Of a stretch of 64,000 nucleotides of DNA, positions 18,276 through 27,930 are shown one piece after another. Location: contig UCCA01000008.1 of assembly GCA_900470805.1 (NCBI GenBank), forward strand, positions 62,001 to 126,000, given 5' to 3'. Positions within the stretch are counted from its first letter, which is position 1, and every line of letters starts with the position of its first letter. Under the pieces are notes generated by a model, which saw only the letters and a program-made list of their open reading frames with translations, was not told the origin of the DNA and made no database searches. Source of the stretch: Hyphomicrobiales bacterium. GTDB lineage: Bacteria; Pseudomonadota; Alphaproteobacteria; Rhizobiales; Rhizobiaceae. The translations under genes were made by a program, and so were the position numbers.

Positions 18276-21200
18276 ATGAATATCTCCAGATTCTTTGTCG
18301 ACCGCCCGGTGTTTGCCGGGGTGCTATCGGTCCTCATCGTGGTCGCCGGCCTGATTGGCATGCGGTCGCTACCGATTTCCGAATATCCTGAGGTCGTGCC
18401 GCCATCGATCGTCGTGCGCGCCACCTATCCTGGCGCCAACCCGAAGGTCATCGCCGAAACCGTCGCCACGCCGCTCGAAGAGCAGATCAACGGCGTCGAG
18501 GGCATGCTCTACATGTCCAGCCAGGCGACCTCCGACGGCGTGATGACGCTGACGGTCACCTTCAAGCTCGGCACCAATCCGGACCAGGCGCAGCAGCTGG
18601 TGCAGAACCGCGTCAGCCAGGCGGAACCCCGCCTGCCGACCGAAGTGCGCAGCCTCGGCATCACCACCGTCAAGAGTTCGCCCGACCTGATGATGGTCGT
18701 GAACCTGACGTCGCCCGACAATCGCTACGACATCACCTATCTGCGCAATTACGGCGTTCTCAACGTCAAGGACCGTCTGGCCCGCATCGAGGGCGTCGGT
18801 CAGGTGCAGATCTTCGGGTCGGGTGACTATTCGATGCGCATCTGGATCGATCCGCAGAAGGCGGCCGAGCACAATCTCGCCGCCAGCGACATCACCGATG
18901 CGATCCGCGCTCAGAACGTGCAGGCCGCGGCCGGCACGATCGGCGCGTCTCCAAGCCTCGCGGGCGTCGATATCCAGTTGAACGTCAATGCGCAGGGTCG
19001 CCTGCAGACGCCCGAGGAGTTCGGCAACATCATCGTCAAGAGCGGTGCCAACGGCGAGATCACGCGTCTGCGCGACGTCGCGCGCGTCGAACTCGGCGCC
19101 TCGGACTATTCGCTGCGCTCGCTGCTCGACAGCAAGTCGGCAGTGGCGATCCCCGTCTTCCAGGCGCCCGGCTCCAACGCCATCACCATCTCGGACCAGG
19201 TCATCAAGACCATGGATGAGCTGCAGCTGGCGATGCCTGAAGGCGTGAAGTACGAGATCGTCTATGACACCACGCAGTTCGTCCGTGCCTCGATCGAAAA
19301 GGTCGTCGATACGCTGCTCGAAGCCATCGCGCTCGTCGTCATCGTCGTCATCCTGTTCCTGCAGACATGGCGCGCCTCGATCATTCCGCTGATCGCGGTT
19401 CCGGTCTCGATCATCGGCACCTTCGCCGTCATGTATGTCTTCGGCTTCTCGATCAACGCGCTCAGCCTGTTCGGCCTGGTGCTGGCGATCGGTATCGTCG
19501 TGGATGACGCGATCGTGGTAGTCGAAAACGTCGAGCGCAACATTGAAAACGGCCTGTCGCCGCGTGATGCGACGTACAAGGCGATGAAGGAAGTGTCCGG
19601 CCCGATCATCGCGATCGCGCTGGTGCTGGTCGCGGTGTTTGTGCCGCTCGCCTTCATCACTGGCCTATCCGGCCAGTTCTATCGCCAGTTCGCGCTGACG
19701 ATCGCGATCTCGACGGTCATTTCGGCGATCAACTCGCTGACGCTGTCTCCGGCTCTGGCCGCCCTTCTCTTGAAGGGTCACCATGCCAAGAAGGATTGGC
19801 TGACGCGCGGCATGGACTTCGTGTTCGGCTGGTTCTTCCGCGGCTTCAACCGCGCCTTCAGCGCCAGCTCCAACGCTTACGGCAAGGGCGTCGGCGGTCT
19901 GCTGTCGCGCAAGAGCATCGTCATGGTCATCTATCTGGCGCTGGCCGGTGCGACCTATGGCCTGTTCAATGCCGTTCCCGGCGGCTTCGTGCCGGCGCAG
20001 GACAAGCAGTACCTGATCGGCTTCGCGCAGCTGCCCGACGCCGCCAGCCTCGACCGCACCGAGGACGTGATCAAGCGGATGAGCGACATCGCCCTTGCAA
20101 CGCCCGGCGTCGAACACGCCATCGCGTTTCCGGGCCTGTCGATCAACGGCTTCACCAACGGCTCGAATGCCGGCGTGGTCTTCGTAAAGCTGAAGCCGTT
20201 CGAGGAGCGCAAGACGGCGGATCTGTCGGGTGGGGCGATCGCCATGACGCTGAACCAGAAGTTCGGCGCCATCCAGGACGCCTTCATCGCCATGTTCCCG
20301 CCGCCGCCCGTCCAGGGCCTAGGCACCACGGGAGGATTCAAGCTGCAGCTCGAAGACCGGGCGGGCCTGGGCTACAACGCACTGGATGAAGCGACCAAGG
20401 CCTTCCTCGCCAAGGCTTACCAGACGCCTGAACTGGCCGGCCTGTTCTCGAGCTACCAGATCAACGTGCCGCAACTCTATGCTGACCTCGATCGCGCCAA
20501 GGCCGAACAGCTCGGCGTTTCCGTGACCGATGTCTTCGAAACGCTGCAGATTTATCTCGGCTCGCTCTACGTCAACGATTTCAATGCCTTCGGCCGCACC
20601 TACAGCGTCCGGGTGCAGGCCGATGCCAAGTTCCGCGCCCATGCGGACGATATCGGCCAGTTGAAGGTGCGCTCGGCGTCCGGCCAGATGATCCCGCTCT
20701 CGGCACTCTTGAAGGTGGATGCCACGACCGGTCCGGAACGCACGACCCGCTACAACGGCTTCCTTGCCGCCGATATCAACGGCGGTCCGGCACCGGGCTT
20801 CTCGTCCGGCCAGGCACAGGCAGCCATCGAGCGGATCGCCGACGAGACGCTGCCGAAGGGTATCGGCTACGAGTGGACCGATCTGACCTATCAGCAGATC
20901 CTCGCCGGTAGCTCGGGCGTGCTGGTCTTCCCGCTGGCGCTGCTTCTGGTCTACCTCGTGCTGGCTGCCCAGTATGAAAGCCTGACGCTGCCATTGGCGA
21001 TCATCATGATCGTGCCGATGGGTGTGCTTGCCGCCCTCACGGGTGTCTGGCTCACCGGTGGAGACAACAACATCTTCACCCAGATCGGCCTCATCGTCCT
21101 TGTCGGTCTCTCGGCGAAGAACGCGATCCTGATTGTGGAATTCGCCCGCGAGCTGGAGTTCGAGGGCCGGACACCGGTGCAGGCGGCGATCGAGTCCAGC

Positions 21201-21479
21201 CGCTTGCGTCTGCGCCCGATCCTGATGACCTCGATGGCCTTCATCATGGGCGTCGTGCCGCTGGTGATCTCGACCGGCGCGGGTGCCGAAATGCGCTCCG
21301 CCATGGGTATCGCGGTGTTCTCGGGCATGATCGGCGTCACCTTCTTCGGGATCTTCATGACGCCTGTCTTCTACGTGCTGATCCGCAAGCTGACGGGCAA
21401 CCGTCCGCTGGTGCAGCACAAGGACGACGATCATGAGGGCCACGGCGGTGCCGAGGTGATCCGGATGGCGGCCGAATAG
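18276..21479 (+). CDS. RND multidrug efflux permease, second system (HAE1, BepE/MexF-like)
   Basis: A full-length HAE1 pump of 1067 residues, starting MNISRFFVDRPVFAGVLSV. GIVVDDAIVVVENVERN in TM4 carries the proton-relay Asp pair, and the C-terminal half repeats the fold with GLIVLVGLSAKNAILIVEF. The start ATG at 18276 has CGGAGAGG upstream; the 12-codon extension is rejected. Together with the adaptor it forms an inner-membrane and periplasm efflux unit, probably under the divergent LysR. No outer-membrane factor is encoded here. A terminator follows. Confidence 0.95.
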   Translation: MNISRFFVDRPVFAGVLSVLIVVAGLIGMRSLPISEYPEVVPPSIVVRATYPGANPKVIAETVATPLEEQINGVEGMLYMSSQATSDGVMTLTVTFKLGTNPDQAQQLVQNRVSQAEPRLPTEVRSLGITTVKSSPDLMMVVNLTSPDNRYDITYLRNYGVLNVKDRLARIEGVGQVQIFGSGDYSMRIWIDPQKAAEHNLAASDITDAIRAQNVQAAAGTIGASPSLAGVDIQLNVNAQGRLQTPEEFGNIIVKSGANGEITRLRDVARVELGASDYSLRSLLDSKSAVAIPVFQAPGSNAITISDQVIKTMDELQLAMPEGVKYEIVYDTTQFVRASIEKVVDTLLEAIALVVIVVILFLQTWRASIIPLIAVPVSIIGTFAVMYVFGFSINALSLFGLVLAIGIVVDDAIVVVENVERNIENGLSPRDATYKAMKEVSGPIIAIALVLVAVFVPLAFITGLSGQFYRQFALTIAISTVISAINSLTLSPALAALLLKGHHAKKDWLTRGMDFVFGWFFRGFNRAFSASSNAYGKGVGGLLSRKSIVMVIYLALAGATYGLFNAVPGGFVPAQDKQYLIGFAQLPDAASLDRTEDVIKRMSDIALATPGVEHAIAFPGLSINGFTNGSNAGVVFVKLKPFEERKTADLSGGAIAMTLNQKFGAIQDAFIAMFPPPPVQGLGTTGGFKLQLEDRAGLGYNALDEATKAFLAKAYQTPELAGLFSSYQINVPQLYADLDRAKAEQLGVSVTDVFETLQIYLGSLYVNDFNAFGRTYSVRVQADAKFRAHADDIGQLKVRSASGQMIPLSALLKVDATTGPERTTRYNGFLAADINGGPAPGFSSGQAQAAIERIADETLPKGIGYEWTDLTYQQILAGSSGVLVFPLALLLVYLVLAAQYESLTLPLAIIMIVPMGVLAALTGVWLTGGDNNIFTQIGLIVLVGLSAKNAILIVEFARELEFEGRTPVQAAIESSRLRLRPILMTSMAFIMGVVPLVISTGAGAEMRSAMGIAVFSGMIGVTFFGIFMTPVFYVLIRKLTGNRPLVQHKDDDHEGHGGAEVIRMAAE

Positions 21480-21503
21480 GCAGCGACGTCCATGACTATC
21501 GAG

Positions 21504-21530
21504 AGGGCGGGACGCGAGTTCCGCCCTTTC
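21504..21530 (+). terminator. Rho-independent terminator after the second RND pump
   Basis: The stem AGGGCGG with CCGCCCT has a 10-nt loop and is followed by TTCCGTTT, 25 nt after the pump stop. Confidence 0.65.
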
Positions 21531-21640
21531 CGTTTGCGCGATTCAAGGCGCAGGTTTTGTCTTGCGTAAACAAACTTTGCCCTGTCAACTGAACGCATGG
21601 GGCGCTGCTTCGCCCCGGACCGATCGGGAGGGAGACGTCC

Positions 21641-22624
21641 ATGCATATCGCCATCATCGGTGCCGCCGGCATGATCGGTCGCAAGCTGACCGAGCGGCTG
21701 GTCGCTGACGGCAGTCTCGATGGACACGCGGTGAGCCGCCTCACCCTCGTCGATGTCATCGAGCCCGGGCGGCCAGGAGGATTTGCCGGTCGGGTCGATG
21801 CGTCTGCCGCCGATATCTCGGTGCCGGGGCAGGCGGCGAGGATCGTCGGCACACGGCCCGACGTCATCTTTCATCTGGCGGCCATCGTCTCGGCGGAAGC
21901 CGAACTCGATTTCGAGAAGGGCTACGGCATCAATCTGGAAGGCACGCGGGCGCTGTTCGAGGCGATCAGACTTGCGCATCTCGACGATGGCTATCGGCCC
22001 TGCGTGGTCTTCACCTCATCGATCGCCGTGTTCGGCGCGCCGCTGCCCGACGTCATTCCCGATGATTTCAATCTGACGCCGCTGACGAGCTACGGCACGC
22101 AGAAGGCGATGAGCGAGCTGCTGCTTGCCGATTATACCAGGCGCGGCTTCATCGATGGCATCGGCATTCGGCTGCCGACGGTCTGCGTGCGACCGGGCAA
22201 GCCGAACAAGGCTGCGTCCGGCTTCTTCTCCGGCATCATCCGCGAGCCGCTTGCCGGCCAGCCGGCGATCCTGCCGGTGCCGGACACCGTGCGCCACTGG
22301 CACGCGTCGCCACGCTCGGCCATCGGCTTCCTGATCCACGCCGCCAGCATCGATCTTCAGCCGCTCGGGGCGCGGCGCAGCCTGACCATGCCCGGCGTCA
22401 GCGCCTCGGTCGGCGAGCAGATCGAGGCCTTGCGGTCGATCGCCGGAGAAAAAGCGGTAAGCCTGATCCGGCGCGAGCCGGACGAACTGGTGATGAAGAT
22501 CGTCGGCGGCTGGGCGAAGGCGTTTGCGCCCGAGCGGGCGACAAGCCTCGGCTTCGTGGCCGAGACGACCTTCGAGGAGATCATTCGTGTGCACATAGAG
22601 GACGAACTGGGAGGCAGGATCTGA
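21641..22624 (+). CDS. denD: NAD-dependent epimerase/dehydratase, D-erythronate dehydrogenase-like (DenD)
   Basis: A 327-residue extended SDR with GAAGMIG in the N-terminal Rossmann loop, FTSSIAVFG for the catalytic Ser region and SYGTQKAMSE with the Tyr-x-x-x-Lys pair. The RLPTVCVRPGKPNKAASGF stretch is typical of the DenD group, which oxidises D-erythronate at C2. The start has GGGAGGGAGACGTCC upstream, a strong ribosome binding site. Its stop overlaps the start of a beta-hydroxyacid dehydrogenase. The kinase, aldolase and isomerase that complete known four-carbon acid-sugar pathways are absent here, so the substrate assignment is moderate. Confidence 0.75.
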   Translation: MHIAIIGAAGMIGRKLTERLVADGSLDGHAVSRLTLVDVIEPGRPGGFAGRVDASAADISVPGQAARIVGTRPDVIFHLAAIVSAEAELDFEKGYGINLEGTRALFEAIRLAHLDDGYRPCVVFTSSIAVFGAPLPDVIPDDFNLTPLTSYGTQKAMSELLLADYTRRGFIDGIGIRLPTVCVRPGKPNKAASGFFSGIIREPLAGQPAILPVPDTVRHWHASPRSAIGFLIHAASIDLQPLGARRSLTMPGVSASVGEQIEALRSIAGEKAVSLIRREPDELVMKIVGGWAKAFAPERATSLGFVAETTFEEIIRVHIEDELGGRI

Positions 22625-23511
22625 TGAGCCGGGGACCACGCAGCATTGCGTTTCTGGGAACGGGGCTGATGGGCGCGCCGATGGTGCGGCGGCTGCTCGA
22701 TGCCGGCTTTGCGGTGACGGTGTGGAACCGCGACGGCAGCAAGGCCGAGGCGCTGGCAAGGGATGGTGCCGCGGTTGCCGCGACGCCGGCCGAGGCTGCC
22801 AGCGGCGCCTCCGTCGTCTTCACCATGATGACCGATGGCAACGCGGTCGGCGATGTGCTGTTTTCGAAAGGGGTTGCCGATGCGCTGGCGCCGGGCGCCG
22901 TCGTCATCGATTGCAGCTCGATCAAGCCGGCGGAGGCGCGTGACCATGCCGCGACGCTGTCGGCCCGCGGTATCGGCCATCTCGATGCGCCGGTATCCGG
23001 TGGTGTCGTCGGGGCAACGGCGGGCACGCTGGCGATCATGGCAGGCGGCGATGCGGCGCTGGTGGACGTCATGGCCGACGTGTTTGCGCCGCTTGGCCGC
23101 GTGACGCATGTCGGCCCCAGCGGCACCGGCCAGCTTGCCAAGCTCGGCAACCAGCAGATCGTCGCGGTGACGATCGGGGCGATTGCCGAGGCTATGCTTC
23201 TGGTCGAAGCTGGCGGCGGTTCGGCCGAGGCATTCCGGCGTGCCATTCGTGGCGGGTTTGCCGAGAGCCGCATTCTCGATGTGCACGGTCAACGTATGGT
23301 GGAGCGCGCGTTTGGTCATGCCGGTCCCTCAAAGCTGCAGTTGAAAGATCTCACGAACATCGTCGCGGAGGCGCGGAGCCTGGCGCTGACCCTGCCGCTG
23401 ACGGAGGCCGTCCGCGCAGAGTTTTCGGCCCTGGTTGAGGATGGTGGCGGAGACACAGATCACAGCGGCCTGCTGCTGCAGCTGGAGAAAAAGAATGGCC
23501 GCTCCCGGTAA
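22624..23511 (+). CDS. NAD(P)-dependent beta-hydroxyacid dehydrogenase (HIBADH/LtnD-like)
   Basis: A 295-residue protein of the 3-hydroxyisobutyrate dehydrogenase family: FLGTGLMGAPMVRRLL (cofactor loop), DAPVSGGVVGATAGTL (substrate-binding signature) and the catalytic Lys in GQLAKLGNQ. The family includes tartronate semialdehyde reductase, hydroxyisobutyrate dehydrogenase and L-threonate dehydrogenase (LtnD). Translational coupling to the DenD-like gene (1-nt overlap) favours an acid-sugar role such as LtnD, but the sequence alone does not decide. Confidence 0.85.
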   Translation: MSRGPRSIAFLGTGLMGAPMVRRLLDAGFAVTVWNRDGSKAEALARDGAAVAATPAEAASGASVVFTMMTDGNAVGDVLFSKGVADALAPGAVVIDCSSIKPAEARDHAATLSARGIGHLDAPVSGGVVGATAGTLAIMAGGDAALVDVMADVFAPLGRVTHVGPSGTGQLAKLGNQQIVAVTIGAIAEAMLLVEAGGGSAEAFRRAIRGGFAESRILDVHGQRMVERAFGHAGPSKLQLKDLTNIVAEARSLALTLPLTEAVRAEFSALVEDGGGDTDHSGLLLQLEKKNGRSR

Positions 23512-23554
23512 AATCATGAGCCGGGTGAGTGCTGAGATGACCAAAATTAGTGCC

Positions 23555-23588
23555 AATCTATTGATATGCAATCATTGATAGATTTTTA
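23555..23588 (+). terminator. AT-rich hairpin with T run after the dehydrogenase pair
   Basis: AATCTAT (23555-23561) pairs with ATAGATT (23578-23584). An inner TGAT/ATCA pairing extends the stem, and a T run follows. It is weaker than the GC-rich terminators nearby but correctly placed, 43 nt after the stop. Confidence 0.4.
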
Positions 23589-23691
23589 GGGTGCTCTAAT
23601 TAATGATCTCGGCCAACGATCACCCATTGCGTGGCCGTTGCTGCCATCCGGCAGTCGAGACGACTTTGCTTTGACGCTGCATGAGGCATGG

Positions 23692-25458
23692 ATGGCTTTG
23701 GTATCTAAACACTCCATACGGTCAGAGCGGGAGTTCCAGGATCTTTTAAGGCGACTGGAACTTGCCCTCGATGCCTCGCAGATCGGTGTTTGGGAACACG
23801 ATCTGCGCAAGGACGAGATCTCGTGGGACGTGCAGATGCACCGCCTGTACCAGACCGGCCTTCGCAGCGGCCCGGTGCCGACGTCGATCTGGTCGAACGC
23901 CATCCATCCCGATGATCGCGAACGTGCCTTCCAGGAGTTCCGGGACGCGGTGGCCAAGCGCGGGCAGTACAATTCGGAGTTTCGCATTCGATGGCCGAAC
24001 GGAGAAATCCGCTACATCAGGTCGCGTGCGCATTTCTATGTCAGCGAGGAGGGCTCACCGTCCTTCATCGGGGCGGAGTGGGATGTCACCGCCGACGTTC
24101 TTATCAACGAGGAGGCGGCGCGCCAGAAAATGGTCGCGGAGGCGCGGGCTCGCGAGCTCGAGGAGAGCACGGCCCTTATCGAGCATGCGGCCGAGCACGA
24201 TTATCTGACCGGGCTGCCGAACCGGCGCTTCTTCGACAAGCGGATAGCACAGCTTGCCGAGGATGACAGTGTCTCAACGCTGGCCGTCATGCACCTCGAT
24301 CTCGATGAATTCAAGCAGATCAATGATGCCTACGGTCATGCGGCGGGCGATGCGGTGCTGCGCGCCGCGGCGCTCAGAATTGCCGCTGCTCTCCCGGAAA
24401 CCGGCATGGCGGCGCGTATCGGCGGCGACGAGTTCGTGATCGTGCTCACCAATTTCGACAGCACGACGACGCTGGAGGAGATCGCGCGACATGTGCAGAA
24501 GCGGCTGCGTAAGAAAATCCGCTTCGGTTCCGAAATGTTGCAATCCGGCGTGTCGATCGGGATCTCGTGGTCGGCGGACAAGGGCGATGCCAATCTGCTG
24601 GCCGAGTCCGACATGGCGCTCTACACCGCGAAGGCGGATGGGCGGAATCGGATCGAGTTCTTCACCCAGAAGCTGAAGGACGAGCTGATGGGCAAGCGGC
24701 GGATCGCCGAAGAGCTCAAGGTTGCATTGGTGGCGGGTGAGATCGTGCCTTATTACCAGTTGCAGTTCGATGCCAGTACCCGGGAGATCGTCGGCGTCGA
24801 GGCGCTGGCGCGCTGGCGCCACCGCGAACGCGGCATTCTCGCGCCGGCGGATTTCCTCAAGGTCGCGGACGAGCATGGCCTGACGGCCGAGATCGATGCC
24901 TCGATTTTGCGGCGGGTGCTGATCGACCGGCGCGAATGGGAGCGGCATGGGGTCAGGGTACCGCGCATATCGGTGAACATATCCGGCCAGCGGCTTTACG
25001 ATCCGCTTTTGATCGGCGATCTGCAGACGCTCGATATCCCCGACGATGCGATCGTGTTCGAATTGATCGAGACGATCTTCCTCGACGACTGCGATGACGA
25101 GCTCATGCAGAGCGTCGACCGGATCAAGCTGATGGGCATCGAGATCGAGATCGACGATTTCGGCTCGGGACACGCCTCGCTGATCGGTCTCGTCAGGCTG
25201 CGGCCGACGCGGCTGAAGATCGACCGGCAGCTGGTCGATGCGATCGATACGTCAGACGAGCAACGACGGGTGGTCAAATCGATCGTCGAGATCGCCAAGG
25301 CGCTTGGGGTCAAGGTGATCGCCGAGGGGGTCGAGACCGAGCGGCATGCGGTGGCGCTCGCCAAGCTTGGCTGCGATGCGCTGCAGGGCTTTGCCCTTAG
25401 CCGGCCAGCACCGGCGGCCGAGATCGACCGCAAGTTTCTGGCGCTGGTTGCGAGTTAA
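23692..25458 (+). CDS. PAS-GGDEF-EAL protein, cyclic-di-GMP turnover
   Basis: About 588 residues from the ATG at 23692, which has GAGG 5 nt upstream; an in-frame TTG at 23638 would add 18 residues. Domains in order: a PAS_3 sensor (about residues 20-135), a GGDEF domain (about 165-320) with intact GGDEF at 244-248, and an EAL domain (about 335-585) with intact EAL at 370-372. The EAL metal and catalytic motifs DDFGSGHASL, the Lys of LKIDRQL and the Glu of VIAEGVETE are all kept. Both synthesis and hydrolysis of c-di-GMP therefore look possible. There is no TM segment, so it is cytosolic. Given the polysaccharide genes nearby, control of exopolysaccharide or motility is a reasonable inference. 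Confidence 0.92.
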   Translation: MALVSKHSIRSEREFQDLLRRLELALDASQIGVWEHDLRKDEISWDVQMHRLYQTGLRSGPVPTSIWSNAIHPDDRERAFQEFRDAVAKRGQYNSEFRIRWPNGEIRYIRSRAHFYVSEEGSPSFIGAEWDVTADVLINEEAARQKMVAEARARELEESTALIEHAAEHDYLTGLPNRRFFDKRIAQLAEDDSVSTLAVMHLDLDEFKQINDAYGHAAGDAVLRAAALRIAAALPETGMAARIGGDEFVIVLTNFDSTTTLEEIARHVQKRLRKKIRFGSEMLQSGVSIGISWSADKGDANLLAESDMALYTAKADGRNRIEFFTQKLKDELMGKRRIAEELKVALVAGEIVPYYQLQFDASTREIVGVEALARWRHRERGILAPADFLKVADEHGLTAEIDASILRRVLIDRREWERHGVRVPRISVNISGQRLYDPLLIGDLQTLDIPDDAIVFELIETIFLDDCDDELMQSVDRIKLMGIEIEIDDFGSGHASLIGLVRLRPTRLKIDRQLVDAIDTSDEQRRVVKSIVEIAKALGVKVIAEGVETERHAVALAKLGCDALQGFALSRPAPAAEIDRKFLALVAS

Positions 25459-25475
25459 GTCGATAGCGCGTTGGC

Positions 25476-26498
25476 TCAGGCCGTGATGCCGAGTTCGCCG
25501 CGCGCTTCCAGATACCATTCCACGAAGGCAGCCACGCCGGTCTCGAGCGTCGTATCCGGCGTGTAGCCGGTCAGTGCCGTCAGCAGATCGGGGCTGGCGA
25601 AGGTGCGGGGGACGTCGCCCTGCTGCATCGGCAGCATGACGCGCTTTGCCGGGTGGCCGAGGGCCTTTTCGACCGTGTCGACAAAGTCCAGCAGGCTGGT
25701 CGGCTGGCCACCGCCGATGTTGACGACGCGGAACGGCGCCTGGCGCGAGAGCGTCTCGACCTTTTCGGACGCGACGCGGTTGCCTTCGCCGGGGACCACG
25801 GCCGATAGGCGGACCACCGCTTCGACGAGATCGTCGATATAGGTGAAGTCGCGGCTCATCTTGCCTTCGCCGTAGATCTCGATCGGCTGGTCTTCCAGCA
25901 TGTTCTTGACGAACTTGAACAGCGCCATGTCGGGCCGACCCCAGGGACCGTAGACGGTGAAGAACCGGAACGCCGTGGTCGGGATCTTGTGCAGATGGGC
26001 GTAGCTGTGCGCCATCAGTTCCATCGACTTCTTGGTGGCGGCGTAGAAGGTCAGCGGCTCGTCGGCGCGGTCGGTCTCGTGGAACGGCACCGTCGGATTG
26101 GCGCCGTAGATCGACGAGGTCGAGGCCAGCATCAGGTGGGCGACGCCGGCGGTCTTGGCGGTCTCGAGGATGTTCCAGGAGCCGATCAGGTTGGAATTGA
26201 GATAGGCTTGCGGGTTCTCGTTGCTGTAGCGGACGCCGGCCTGGGCGGCGAGATGGATCAGCACATCCGGCTTGGCGGCAGCCACGGCGGCTTCGAGCGC
26301 CGCCCGGTCTTCCAGCATCGCGGTGATGCCGGTGAAAGCCGGAAACTGCGCCAATGCTGCGTTGCGCATGTGCTTCAGCTTGATGTTGTAATAGTGCGTC
26401 ATGCCATCGAAGCCGGTGACCTCGTGGCCGTCCTGCAGCAGGCGGCGGGCGAGATGGAAGCCGATGAAGCCGGCCGTTCCGGTGATGAAATAACGCAT
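25476..26498 (-). CDS. lpsL: UDP-glucuronate 4-epimerase
   Basis: A 340-residue extended [25 protein letters not shown], and [18 protein letters not shown] with the catalytic Tyr and Lys, followed by [17 protein letters not shown], which is characteristic of UDP-GlcA 4-epimerases. It converts UDP-glucuronate to UDP-galacturonate, used in rhizobial LPS and capsule. The start at 26498 lies 2 nt after the rkpK stop; a longer frame that runs into rkpK is rejected. The rkpK-lpsL order matches that known from Sinorhizobium. Its stop lies 17 nt from the convergent GGDEF-EAL gene. Confidence 0.92.
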   Translation of the reverse strand: MRYFITGTAGFIGFHLARRLLQDGHEVTGFDGMTHYYNIKLKHMRNAALAQFPAFTGITAMLEDRAALEAAVAAAKPDVLIHLAAQAGVRYSNENPQAYLNSNLIGSWNILETAKTAGVAHLMLASTSSIYGANPTVPFHETDRADEPLTFYAATKKSMELMAHSYAHLHKIPTTAFRFFTVYGPWGRPDMALFKFVKNMLEDQPIEIYGEGKMSRDFTYIDDLVEAVVRLSAVVPGEGNRVASEKVETLSRQAPFRVVNIGGGQPTSLLDFVDTVEKALGHPAKRVMLPMQQGDVPRTFASPDLLTALTGYTPDTTLETGVAAFVEWYLEARGELGITA

Positions 26499-26500
26499 GC

Positions 26501-27814
26501 TTATGAACCGCTCTTCTTGCCGACCGCGAAATAGCTGAAGCCGTGCCTGACAACCTCGGCGATGGGGTAGATGTTGCGCAGGTCGACCAGCACCGGCTTG
26601 TTGACCAGCGCCTTCAGCCGCTTGAAGTCGAGCGCGCGGAATTCGTCCCACTCGGTGACCAGCACGACGGCATCGGCACCCTCGGCGATCTCGTAGGCGT
26701 CCTTGCCGTAGACGACAGGACCGAGCATCTCCTTGGCCGCTTCCATGCCCTCGGGATCGTAGACGTGCACGTCGGCGCCGCCGTCGAGCAGCGCCTGGAC
26801 GATGGTGATCGATGGTGCGTCGCGCATGTCGTCGGTGTTCGGCTTGAAGGTCAGGCCGAGGATGGCGATCTTCTTGCCGCGGACATTGCCGTCGCAGGCG
26901 GCGACCACCTTGCGGCCCATGGCGCGCTTGCGGTTGTCGTTGATGGCGACGGTGGTCTCGATCAGCCGCATCGGGCTGTCATAATCCTGCGCGGTCTTGA
27001 CCAGCGCCAGCGTGTCCTTGGGAAAGCATGAACCGCCATAGCCGGGACCGGCATGCAGGAACTTGTCGCCGATGCGCTTGTCCATGCCGATGCCCTTGGC
27101 GACCTTCTGCACGTCTGCGCCGATCTGCTCGCAGAGGTCGGCGATCTCGTTGATGAAGGTGATCTTCATGGCCAGAAACGCATTGGCGGCGTACTTGATC
27201 AGCTCGGAGGTGCGGCGTTCGCAGAAATAGAGCGGCGCCTCGTTGAGATAGAGCGGGCGGTAGACCTCGCGCATGACCTCGATGGCGCGCGGCTCCTCGG
27301 TGCCGAGCACGATGCGATCGGGACGTTTGAAGTCGGTGATGGCCGCGCCTTCGCGCAGGAACTCCGGGTTGGAGACGACGGCGATGTCCTTGCCGGGAAA
27401 CTCCTCGCGGAAGATGCGCTCGATCTCGTCACCGGTGCCGACGGGGACCGTCGACTTGGTGACGATGACGGTGAAGCCTTCGACCGCTGCGGCGATTTCA
27501 CGCGCGGCGGCATAGACATAGGTGAGGTCCGCATGGCCGTCGCCGCGGCGCGACGGCGTGCCGACGGCGATGAAGACGACGTCGGCGGAGGCGACCGGAG
27601 CGGCGAGATCCTTGGAGAAATCCAGGCGTCCGGCATTGCGATTCTGGCTGATGATGGTGTCGAGGCCGGGTTCGAAGATCGGCACCTCGCCGCGCTCCAG
27701 CGCGTCGATCTTGGCTTCGGACTTGTCAACGCAGGTGACATGATGGCCGAAATCGGCGAGGCAGGCGCCGGAAACGAGGCCAACATAGCCAGAGCCGATC
27801 ATCACAATACGCAT
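26501..27814 (-). CDS. rkpK: UDP-glucose 6-dehydrogenase
   Basis: A 437-residue UDP-glucose/GDP-mannose dehydrogenase. The NAD loop is [18 protein letters not shown], and the catalytic Cys lies in [13 protein letters not shown] near residue 260. It makes UDP-glucuronate from UDP-glucose with two NAD+. Its product is the substrate of the epimerase encoded 2 nt downstream. GDP-mannose synthesis genes lie immediately upstream on the same strand, so this is a nucleotide-sugar supply block for surface polysaccharides. Confidence 0.95.
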   Translation of the reverse strand: MRIVMIGSGYVGLVSGACLADFGHHVTCVDKSEAKIDALERGEVPIFEPGLDTIISQNRNAGRLDFSKDLAAPVASADVVFIAVGTPSRRGDGHADLTYVYAAAREIAAAVEGFTVIVTKSTVPVGTGDEIERIFREEFPGKDIAVVSNPEFLREGAAITDFKRPDRIVLGTEEPRAIEVMREVYRPLYLNEAPLYFCERRTSELIKYAANAFLAMKITFINEIADLCEQIGADVQKVAKGIGMDKRIGDKFLHAGPGYGGSCFPKDTLALVKTAQDYDSPMRLIETTVAINDNRKRAMGRKVVAACDGNVRGKKIAILGLTFKPNTDDMRDAPSITIVQALLDGGADVHVYDPEGMEAAKEMLGPVVYGKDAYEIAEGADAVVLVTEWDEFRALDFKRLKALVNKPVLVDLRNIYPIAEVVRHGFSYFAVGKKSGS

Positions 27815-27930
27815 GGGTTCTTCCCCTGAAACATCAATCGCAGCCGGACCGACCGGCCAGGCTGCGATGGTGTTACAGGGGGAATTTTATAAGTTCAAGA
27901 CAACGAGGTCAGTTGACCCCGGTTGGGAGA

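Noticed and set aside
25252..26553. A 433-codon minus-strand frame over lpsL
   Set aside because: It is an out-of-frame shadow (Arg/Pro/His-rich) of the UDP-glucuronate epimerase gene.
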